Below, piece after piece: positions 1-5,234 of a stretch of DNA of 6,060 nucleotides (the first letter of the stretch is position 1; each line of letters begins with the position of its first letter). The stretch comes from an uncultured Caulobacteraceae bacterium. GTDB lineage: Bacteria; Pseudomonadota; Alphaproteobacteria; Caulobacterales; Caulobacteraceae. The position numbers and the translations under genes are program-made. Where the stretch lies: contig CAMLRH010000167.1 of NCBI GenBank assembly GCA_946482375.1, forward strand, positions 1 through 6,060, written 5' to 3'. The notes under the pieces are model-generated. The model had not been told where the DNA came from. It saw only the letters and a list, made by a program, of their open reading frames with translations, and searched no databases.

Positions 1-1078
1 GCAGGCGGACCAGCGGCCCGCCAAGGTCTTTTTTGAAAACCCGGCGAGAAAGCTGCGGATCGCAGTGGATGGCGAGGCTTTCGAAGCCGCCCCAGGAGAA
101 GCCGAGGCCGAACAGTTTCAGCGCATCGAGGAAGGCATGCACGGCCTTCGTGGGTTTCGGCTTCAGAACGACGGCGAAGAGGCCGCAGGCTCCGGTGTAG
201 TCGCGGCTCCAGACGGCATGGCCGGCATCGCCGGGCAGGGCGGGGTGGAGGACGCTGAGCACCTCGGGCTGGGTGGTCAGCCATTGGGCGATTTCAGTGC
301 CGCTGTTTCCCTGTCTTTCCAGGCGGGTAGGCAGGGTTCTTAAGCCACGCAGCATGTCATAGGCGGCTTCCGGCGCTACCGCCCAACCGAGTTCGTGGAT
401 GCCGTCGTCGAGTTGACGCGCGATCTTCGGGTCGGAGGTCGCCGCCGAGCCCATGAACAGATCGGAATGGCCGCCGACGTATTTGGTCAGCGCCTGCACG
501 CTGATGTCGACGCCGTGCGCGAGCGGCTTGAACAGCAGCCCGGCCGCCCAGGTGTTGTCCATCAGGGTGAGGATGCCCCGCGCCTTCGCCAGCCTCGCGA
601 TGGCGGGGACGTCCTGCATCTCGAAGGTCAGGGACCCCGGCGATTCCATGACGATCAGGCGGGTCGCCGGACTCGCCAGGGCCATCAGCGCCTCGGGCGA
701 TGCCGACGGATCGAAGTAGCGAACCCCGACGCCGAACCGCTTCAGCAGGGTGTCGCAGAAGCGCCGGGTCGGCTTGTAGACGGCGTCGGTGACCAGCACC
801 TCGTCACCGGCCTTTAGCACCGCGAGCATGGCGCCGGTCATGGCCGACAGGCCCGAGGGGTAGAGCTGTACGGCGCCGGCGCCCTCCAGCTCGGCCAGAG
901 CGTCGGCCAGCGTCATCTGGGCGGCCAGTCCCGCGCGGCCGTAGCCGACCTTCTCCGCATAGACCGTCTTGGCGTTCGGGAGCAGCACCGTGGAACCGCG
1001 CTGGATCGGCGGACCTATGGTCCTGGGCAGCTTCGCCGGCGTGCGGCCGGCCCGGATGAGGCGGGTTTCTTCGTCCAT
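1..1078 (-). CDS. metC: Cystathionine beta-lyase (3' end truncated by window)
   Basis: A pyridoxal-phosphate (PLP) enzyme of the Cys/Met metabolism family that cleaves L-cystathionine to homocysteine, pyruvate and ammonia in the cytoplasm (methionine synthesis). The frame is open from the ATG at 1078 to the window edge, giving 359 codons starting MDEETRLIRAGR. Visible landmarks are the phosphate-binding Y46-G-R48 of the neighbouring subunit, the YPSG loop, D174 in MDNTW (pyridine nitrogen contact), the Schiff-base lysine K199 in ALTKYVGGHSD, and SWGGFES near the C-terminus. R358 in GGPLVRL corresponds to the substrate-carboxylate arginine (Arg372 of E. coli MetC), so only about 25 residues should be missing. 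An AGGGAG at 1095-1100 lies 16 nt before the ATG, rather far, but no alternative in-frame start is near. The gene is divergent from the binding-protein gene. The KYVGGHSD and SWGGFES motifs favour beta-lyase over gamma-synthase, though substrate choice within this family is not certain from sequence alone. Confidence 0.93.
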   Translation of the reverse strand, partial: MDEETRLIRAGRTPAKLPRTIGPPIQRGSTVLLPNAKTVYAEKVGYGRAGLAAQMTLADALAELEGAGAVQLYPSGLSAMTGAMLAVLKAGDEVLVTDAVYKPTRRFCDTLLKRFGVGVRYFDPSASPEALMALASPATRLIVMESPGSLTFEMQDVPAIARLAKARGILTLMDNTWAAGLLFKPLAHGVDISVQALTKYVGGHSDLFMGSAATSDPKIARQLDDGIHELGWAVAPEAAYDMLRGLRTLPTRLERQGNSGTEIAQWLTTQPEVLSVLHPALPGDAGHAVWSRDYTGACGLFAVVLKPKPTKAVHAFLDALKLFGLGFSWGGFESLAIHCDPQLSRRVFKKDLGGPLVRL

Positions 1079-1109
1079 GCGGGTTGCCGGGCCGCTCCCT
1101 GATGGTGAA

Positions 1110-1140
1110 ACTGCCGTCGCAGTAAGGGCGCAATGCGCCC
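1110..1140. promoter_or_regulatory. Two adjacent perfect dyads in the metC / binding-protein divergent region
   Basis: The 86-bp gap between the divergent starts carries ACTGC-CGTC-GCAGT (1110-1123) and, two bases later, GGGCGC-AAT-GCGCCC (1126-1140). Both are perfect inverted repeats. Neither is followed by a T-run on either strand, so they are not classical terminators. Their place between two divergent starts suits operator sites for a dimeric regulator or an RNA hairpin in one leader. The regulator is unknown, and GC-rich DNA produces short dyads by chance, so this is a candidate only. Confidence 0.35.
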
Positions 1141-1148
1141 CGCCGATC

Positions 1149-1154
1149 AAGGAG
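1149..1154 (+). promoter_or_regulatory. Ribosome binding site supporting the GTG start at 1165
   Basis: AAGGAG lies 10 nt before the GTG at 1165. It supports this GTG as the start, as does the lipoprotein signal peptide that begins exactly there. Confidence 0.7.
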
Positions 1155-1164
1155 CCTGCAGCCC

Positions 1165-2235
1165 GTGAAGCGCCTCGTCGTCCTCGCAGCCGTCCTCGCT
1201 GTGACGGCGTGCGAGCGCGATCCGGCCCCTGCGCCCGCGCCCCAGCCCACCCCGACGCCCGTGGTCGCCCCTGCCGGGCCCAGCCCGACCCTGGCAGCCG
1301 TGAAAGCGAGGGGGTCGCTCAGGTGCGGCGTCAATCCGGGGCTATCGGGTTTTGCGCTGCGTGACAGCCGGGGCAACTGGCGCGGCTTCGACGCCGATTT
1401 TTGCCGCGCCCTGGCCGCGGCCGTCCTGGGCGATGCCAGGCGCGTGACCTTCGTGCCGCTGAACAACGAGCAGCGCCTTTCCGCCCTCAAGTCCGGCGAC
1501 GTGGACGTGCTCGCCCGCAACACCTCCTGGACCTTCAGCCGCGACGCGGGCGAGGGAGTCGATTTCGCTGGGGTCAGCTACTTCGACGGGCAGGGCTTCC
1601 TGGCGCCCCGCGCGCTGAACCTGCAGAGCGCCACGGAGCTCTCCGGCGCCAAGATCTGTGTTCAGTCGGGTTCGACTTCGGAGCTGAACGTCGTGGACTG
1701 GTTCAAAGCGAAGGGACTGAACTACACGCTGGCCGCCTATCCGACCGAGGCGAAGACGCGCGCGGCCTATCAGGCCGAACAATGCGACGTGATCACCTCG
1801 GACATCTCGACGCTGGCTTCGGCCCGTTCGATGCTCAACAGTCCACAATCGCACGTCATCCTGCCGGATGTGATTTCCAAGGAGCCGCTGGGGCCGGTCG
1901 TCCGCCAGGGCGATGCGGGCTGGACCGACGTGGTGCGCTGGACGCTGAACGCGCTGATCCTGGCCGAGGAACTGGGCGTCAGCTCGGAGAACGCCGCGGA
2001 CCTGCGCAAGGAATCGGCCAGTCCGGAAGTCCGTCGCCTGCTGGGCGCCGAAGGCGGGTTCGGCCGGATGCTCGGACTCTCCGACGACTGGGCGTTCGAC
2101 GCCGTCCGCGCCGTCGGCAATTACGGCGAGATGTTCGACCGGAATCTGGGACCCGGCTCGGCCCTCAGGCTCGAACGCGGGCAGAACGCGCTGTGGAAAG
2201 ATGACGGGCTGATCTACGCCCCGCCGATGCGCTAG
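1165..2235 (+). CDS. aapJ: AapJ-like amino-acid ABC transporter substrate-binding lipoprotein
   Basis: A solute-binding protein of family 3 (SBP_bac_3) that captures amino acids for an ABC importer; 356 aa. The closest family I recognise is AapJ of Rhizobium (general L-amino acid transport). Shared stretches are CGVN.GLSGFA near residue 54, GNWRGFDADFC, DVLARNTSWTFSRD, YFDGQGF, ICVQSGSTSELN, VISKEPLGPVVRQGD, VGNYGEMFDRN and the C-terminal YAPPMR. The N-terminus is a short lipoprotein signal peptide with lipobox V13-T-A-C16, then a Pro/Ala-rich linker (about residues 20-42) before the folded domain. Glu at +2 after the Cys, not Asp, predicts outer-membrane sorting under the E. coli Lol rule. 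The start is GTG. No permease or ATPase genes (aapQ, aapM, aapP type) are adjacent, so the transporter partner lies elsewhere or is shared. Its stop overlaps the sseA stop head-on. The symbol reflects family similarity; the exact substrates are unknown. Confidence 0.88.
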   Translation: MKRLVVLAAVLAVTACERDPAPAPAPQPTPTPVVAPAGPSPTLAAVKARGSLRCGVNPGLSGFALRDSRGNWRGFDADFCRALAAAVLGDARRVTFVPLNNEQRLSALKSGDVDVLARNTSWTFSRDAGEGVDFAGVSYFDGQGFLAPRALNLQSATELSGAKICVQSGSTSELNVVDWFKAKGLNYTLAAYPTEAKTRAAYQAEQCDVITSDISTLASARSMLNSPQSHVILPDVISKEPLGPVVRQGDAGWTDVVRWTLNALILAEELGVSSENAADLRKESASPEVRRLLGAEGGFGRMLGLSDDWAFDAVRAVGNYGEMFDRNLGPGSALRLERGQNALWKDDGLIYAPPMR

Positions 2236-3074
2236 GGGCCGGTGACCACGGGCGTGTCATCCCGGCCGCCCCATTCGGCCCAGGAGCCGTCGTATACCGC
2301 CGTCCGCGGCCGTCCGAGCCTGGCCAGCGCCAGCGCCACGATCGACGCCGTCATGCCGGAGCCGCAGGTCGCCACGACCGGCTTGTCGATATCGACGCCG
2401 GCTTCCGCCAGCACGGCTTTCAGCTGCTCGGCCGACTTCATCGTGCCGTCGGGCGCGATCAGGCTGGAGGAGGGCACGTTCAGCGCGCCCGGCATGTGAC
2501 CGCCGCGCAGACCCGCACGAGGCTCCGGCGCCTCGCCCGTGAACCGGCCGGCAGGACGGGCGTCGACCACCTGCGCGAGGCCGCCCTCCAGCGTCCGCTT
2601 CATCTGGTCGAGGTCACGGACGAGGTCGGCCGTGAAGCGCGGCGTGAAGTGGCGCTCCTGCGGCGTCGTCGGCATGTCCTCGATGGGGCGGCCCTCGGCG
2701 ATCCACTTCGGCAGGCCGCCGTCGAGCACGAAGGTCCGCTCGTGGCCCATGGCGCGGAAGGTCCACCAGACGCGCGGCGACGAGAACAGCCCTTGGGCGT
2801 CATAGACGACCATGGTCGAACCGTCGCCGAGGCCCAGCTTCTTCACCCGCGAGGCGAACTTCTCGGGCGGTGGCAGCATGTGGGGCAGGTCGCTCGTCGT
2901 GTCGGCGATCTCGTCGACGTCGAAGAACACCGCACCGGGGATGTGCGCCAACCGGTATTCCGCCTTCGGATCGCGGTCCGTGCCGGGCAGGAACCAGGTC
3001 GCGTCGATGACCTTGATGTCGGGCGCGCCCAGCCGCTCATGCAGCCATTCGGTGGAAACGAGCGGGTCGGACAT
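2232..3074 (-). CDS. sseA: 3-mercaptopyruvate sulfurtransferase (SseA-type tandem rhodanese)
   Basis: Transfers sulfur from 3-mercaptopyruvate to a thiophilic acceptor such as cyanide, thiols or thioredoxin; 280 aa, the usual length for SseA. It has two rhodanese domains. The inactive N-terminal one (about residues 8-130) carries VVYDAQGLFSSPRVWW, with Asp91 in place of a catalytic cysteine. The active C-terminal one (about 165-275) has Cys237 in the loop C-G-S-G-M-T-A. That CGSG(V/M)T loop marks mercaptopyruvate sulfurtransferases; thiosulfate sulfurtransferases have CRxGx(R/T). Arg186 in EPRAGLRGGHMPG is a likely substrate-binding residue. The ATG at 3074 is 7 nt after the cysK stop, and its AGAGG Shine-Dalgarno overlaps that stop (TAGAGG), so the two genes are almost certainly co-transcribed and probably translationally coupled. 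The pairing with cysteine synthase fits a role in cysteine-derived sulfur flow. There is no room for a terminator before the converging binding-protein gene. Confidence 0.94.
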   Translation of the reverse strand: MSDPLVSTEWLHERLGAPDIKVIDATWFLPGTDRDPKAEYRLAHIPGAVFFDVDEIADTTSDLPHMLPPPEKFASRVKKLGLGDGSTMVVYDAQGLFSSPRVWWTFRAMGHERTFVLDGGLPKWIAEGRPIEDMPTTPQERHFTPRFTADLVRDLDQMKRTLEGGLAQVVDARPAGRFTGEAPEPRAGLRGGHMPGALNVPSSSLIAPDGTMKSAEQLKAVLAEAGVDIDKPVVATCGSGMTASIVALALARLGRPRTAVYDGSWAEWGGRDDTPVVTGP

Positions 3075-3081
3075 GGAGCCT

Positions 3082-4080
3082 CTAAAGCCAGGACGGAATG
3101 GGCAGGCCGCGTTCGCCGAGGAACACGGGGTTGTAGAGCTTGCTCTGATAGCGTGAACCGTGGTCGCACAACACGGTCACGATCGTGTGGCCGGGCCCCA
3201 AATCGCGCGCCATGCGCATTGCGCCGGCAACATTGATCCCGGATGACCCGCCAAGACACAGGCCTTCCTCCGTCACCAGATCGAACATCACCCGCAGCAT
3301 TTCCTCGTCGGAGACGCGGTAGGCGTGGTCGATGTGCAGGCCTTCGAGGTTGGCGGTGACACGGCCCTGGCCGATGCCCTCGCTGATCGAGGTCCCTTCC
3401 GACTTCAGCTCGCCCTCGGCGTACCAGCTGTAGAGGGCGGCGCCGTAGGGGTCGGCGAGGCCGATCTTCACCTCGGGGTTCTTGGACCGCAGCGCGCTCG
3501 CCACACCGGCTAGTGTGCCGCCCGAGCCCACGGCGCAGATGAAAGCGTGGACGCGGCCGTCCGTCTGCTCCCAAATCTCTGGCCCCGTCGTGGCTTCGTG
3601 GGCGAGGCGGTTGGCGACGTTGTCAAACTGGTTAGCCCAGACCGCGCCGTTCGCCTCGACCGCGTCAAGATCGCGCGCCAAACGGCCGGAATACTTCACA
3701 TAGTTGTTCTCGTTGGCGTAGGGGACGGCGTCCACCTCCACCAATTCGGCGCCCATCAGCTTGATGGCGTCCTTCTTCTCCTGGCTCTGCGTGCGCGGGA
3801 TGACGATGGTCGTCTTGTAGCCCAGCGCGCAGCCGACCATGGCCAGCCCAATGCCGGTGTTGCCGGCGGTGCCCTCGACGATGCGGCCGCCGGGCTTGAG
3901 CAGGCCCTTCGCCTCGGCGTCGCGGATGATGCCGAGCGCGGCGCGGTCCTTCACCGACTGGCCGGGGTTCATGAACTCCGCCTTGCCGAGAATCTCGCAG
4001 CCGGTCGCCTCGCTGGCGGCGTTCAGCCGGATCAGCGGGGTGTTCCCGATGGCGTCGATGACGCTGGCGGCGATGCTCAT
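3082..4080 (-). CDS. cysK: Cysteine synthase (O-acetylserine sulfhydrylase), EGTAGNTG variant
   Basis: A fold-type II PLP enzyme that makes L-cysteine from O-acetyl-L-serine and sulfide; 332 aa, slightly longer than E. coli CysK (323). Landmarks are IGNTPLIRL at residues 11-19, the Schiff-base lysine K44 in PGQSVKDRAA, the substrate (asparagine) loop T71-A-G-N-T75, the phosphate loop G185-S-G-G-T189, and S279-S280-G281 near the pyridine nitrogen. The asparagine loop reads EGTAGNTGIGLA where classical bacterial CysK has EPTSGNTGIALA. Together with NQFDN, TTGPEIWEQT, SISEGIGQGR and VTVLCDHGSRY, this resembles, from memory, the cysteine synthases of fungi and an alphaproteobacterial group rather than the enterobacterial CysK branch. 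Cystathionine beta-synthase is less likely because there is no C-terminal CBS domain pair. The ATG at 4080 has no strong Shine-Dalgarno directly before it; an AGGAGG lies 34 nt upstream. First gene of the cysK-sseA operon. Confidence 0.9.
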   Translation of the reverse strand: MSIAASVIDAIGNTPLIRLNAASEATGCEILGKAEFMNPGQSVKDRAALGIIRDAEAKGLLKPGGRIVEGTAGNTGIGLAMVGCALGYKTTIVIPRTQSQEKKDAIKLMGAELVEVDAVPYANENNYVKYSGRLARDLDAVEANGAVWANQFDNVANRLAHEATTGPEIWEQTDGRVHAFICAVGSGGTLAGVASALRSKNPEVKIGLADPYGAALYSWYAEGELKSEGTSISEGIGQGRVTANLEGLHIDHAYRVSDEEMLRVMFDLVTEEGLCLGGSSGINVAGAMRMARDLGPGHTIVTVLCDHGSRYQSKLYNPVFLGERGLPIPSWL

Positions 4081-4240
4081 GCAGCAGGTCTCATAGGCGG
4101 ATCGGACGCGGTCGCCTCCTAAATCGTGCCGCGGGGGCCAAGCGCAAGCGCAGTTTTCCTAAAGGCGGTTATCTTGCCACCCTTGCCACTTCGCGCGGCG
4201 CTCGCCACCTTCCGGGCCTCTATTGACGAAAGCCGCTCTC
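4081..4240. promoter_or_regulatory. Divergent cysK / kdsA intergenic region
   Basis: This 160-bp gap must hold the promoters for both cysK (leftwards) and kdsA (rightwards). On the minus strand a weak sigma-70-like pair can be read: TTGCGC at 4142-4147 and GATTTA 16 nt downstream, just before an AGGAGG at 4115-4120. On the plus strand CTTGCCAC occurs twice with a 9-bp period (4173-4180 and 4182-4189), and a diverged CTCGCCAC starts at 4201. TTGACG at 4223 matches the first half of a Caulobacter-type housekeeping -35 but overlaps a possible kdsA start. No promoter here is strong enough to assign firmly. Confidence 0.3.
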
Positions 4241-5092
4241 GTGACCCAGCCCAACGCCGTCGTCGAACTTCAGGCCGGAAACGGCAAGCCGGTGCGTATC
4301 GGCAACGCCGAGACGCTGACCGTCATCGCCGGCCCCTGCCAGATGGAGAGCCGCCAGCATGCGCTGGAGACGGCGCATGCGCTGCGCGAAATCTCGGAGC
4401 GGCTGGGGATCGGGCTGATCTACAAGACCTCGTTCGACAAGGCCAACCGCACCTCCGCCAACGCCCAGCGCGGCATCGGGCTGGAGGGCGCGCTGCCGGT
4501 GTTCGCCGAGATTCGCGAGGTCACCGGCCTGCCGACTCTGACCGATGTGCACGAGAACGATCATTGCGCCCGTGTGGCGGAGGCGGTCGACGTGCTGCAG
4601 ATCCCGGCGTTCCTCTGCCGCCAGACCGATCTCCTTGTTTCGGCTGCGAAAACCGGCCGGGCTGTGAACGTGAAGAAGGGCCAGTTCCTGGCGCCCTGGG
4701 ACATGAAGAACGTCGTCGCCAAGATCACCGGCGCGGGCAACCCGAACGTGCTGGCGACCGAGCGGGGCGTGTCGTTCGGCTACAACACGCTGGTCAGCGA
4801 CATGCGAGCGTTGCCGGAGATGGCGCGGATCGGCTGCCCGATCGTGTTCGACGCCACCCACTCGGTGCAGCAACCGGGCGGGCAGGGGACGTCTTCCGGC
4901 GGCCAGCGCGAGTATGTGCCGGTGCTGGCGCGCGCGGCGGTCGCTGTCGGCGTTGCCTGCGTCTTCATGGAAACCCACCCGGACCCCGACCACGCGCCGT
5001 CGGATGGCCCCAACATGGTGCCGTTGAAGGACTTCGAGCCGCTCCTGCGCGAGCTCCTGGAGTTCGACGCTCTGGCGAAGCGGCGGCGCTAA
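4241..5092 (+). CDS. kdsA: 3-deoxy-8-phosphooctulonate (Kdo-8-P) synthase, metal-dependent class
   Basis: Condenses phosphoenolpyruvate with D-arabinose 5-phosphate to give Kdo-8-phosphate, the first committed step of Kdo synthesis for the lipopolysaccharide inner core; cytoplasmic TIM barrel. Recognised from [64 protein letters not shown] and [16 protein letters not shown]. Counting from the GTG at 4241 (283 aa; E. coli KdsA has 284), the four metal ligands known from the Aquifex enzyme are all present: C33, H207, E244 and D255, with the same spacings (174, 37 and 11). This is therefore a class II, metal-dependent enzyme; E. coli-type enzymes have Asn instead of the Cys. An in-frame TTG at 4223 would add six residues. 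I prefer the GTG because of family length, although neither start has a clear Shine-Dalgarno. The gene lies upstream of the heptose kinase gene on the same strand, separated by a repeat element. Confidence 0.94.
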   Translation: MTQPNAVVELQAGNGKPVRIGNAETLTVIAGPCQMESRQHALETAHALREISERLGIGLIYKTSFDKANRTSANAQRGIGLEGALPVFAEIREVTGLPTLTDVHENDHCARVAEAVDVLQIPAFLCRQTDLLVSAAKTGRAVNVKKGQFLAPWDMKNVVAKITGAGNPNVLATERGVSFGYNTLVSDMRALPEMARIGCPIVFDATHSVQQPGGQGTSSGGQREYVPVLARAAVAVGVACVFMETHPDPDHAPSDGPNMVPLKDFEPLLRELLEFDALAKRRR

Positions 5093-5095
5093 CCT

Positions 5096-5120
5096 CCCTT
5101 CCCCCTGGATGGGGGAAGGG
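5096..5120 (+). repeat. Left hairpin unit, directly after the kdsA stop
   Basis: A perfect 10-bp stem with a 5-nt loop begins 3 nt after the kdsA TAA codon. It could act as a 3' stabiliser of kdsA mRNA. It is followed by TCGGGG rather than a T-run, which argues against a standard Rho-independent terminator. Confidence 0.6.
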
Positions 5121-5197
5121 TCGGGGATGGGGGTGGGAGAGGTTCAGGATGGGGCGCGGCCTGCGCAAAATCACCAACGGCGCCCCCCCCCTCCCCA

Positions 5198-5222
5198 CCC
5201 TTCCCCCGTCCAGGGGGAAGGG
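5198..5222 (+). repeat. Right hairpin unit, 12 nt before the hldE start
   Basis: Perfect 10-bp stem with a 5-nt loop, the inverted copy of the left unit. Its 3' arm GGGGGAAGGG is the only purine-rich stretch upstream of the hldE ATG. If the arm serves as the Shine-Dalgarno region, although at a long spacing of 12 nt, the hairpin would mask it. Confidence 0.6.
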
Positions 5223-5234
5223 CTAATCAGCACC

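Larger units (their letters stand above)
5096..5222. repeat. 127-bp composite inverted repeat (two opposed hairpins, REP/MITE-like)
   Basis: Almost the whole kdsA-hldE gap is one imperfect palindrome. The left end is the hairpin CCCTTCCCCC-TGGAT-GGGGGAAGGG (5096-5120) and the right end is CCCTTCCCCC-GTCCA-GGGGGAAGGG (5198-5222). Each has a perfect 10-bp stem. The right one is the reverse complement of the left with a single mismatch in the loop. The similarity continues inward as a G-rich strand (to 5137) and a C-rich strand (from 5183) with small indels, making arms of about 40 nt around a 45-nt centre that I do not recognise. The arrangement resembles paired REP (BIME) or MITE-type dispersed elements. 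No transposase and no clear target-site duplication is visible. Neither hairpin is followed by a T-run, so intrinsic termination would be non-canonical, but the structure could affect readthrough or mRNA stability. Confidence 0.75.

Noticed and set aside
395..817. Plus-strand open frame opposite metC
   Set aside because: Low-complexity Arg/Gly/Ala-rich product lying wholly antisense to a clear PLP enzyme whose motifs are intact; a by-product of high GC.
1126..1140. Riboswitch (for example SAM-type) before metC
   Set aside because: The 86-bp gap has only short simple dyads and no recognisable aptamer core.
804..1523. Minus-strand open frame across the metC/binding-protein gap
   Set aside because: Arg/Pro/Ser-rich, overlaps two well-supported genes in other frames and shows no recognisable domain.
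2496..3236. Plus-strand open frame of 246 codons opposite sseA and cysK
   Set aside because: Arg-rich shadow frame antisense to conserved rhodanese and cysteine synthase sequence.
3547..4122. Plus-strand open frame of 191 codons opposite cysK
   Set aside because: Ala/Gly/Val/Asp-rich composition expected of the complement of a GC-rich coding sequence; no motif.
5096..5120. Rho-independent terminator after kdsA
   Set aside because: The stem is strong but no T-run follows on either strand, and the same hairpin recurs inverted 78 nt later, which fits a repeat better than a terminator.
4126..5226. Plus-strand open frame of 366 codons overlapping kdsA in another frame
   Set aside because: Extremely Arg/Gly/Pro-rich and runs through the repeat; kdsA motifs in the other frame are unmistakable.
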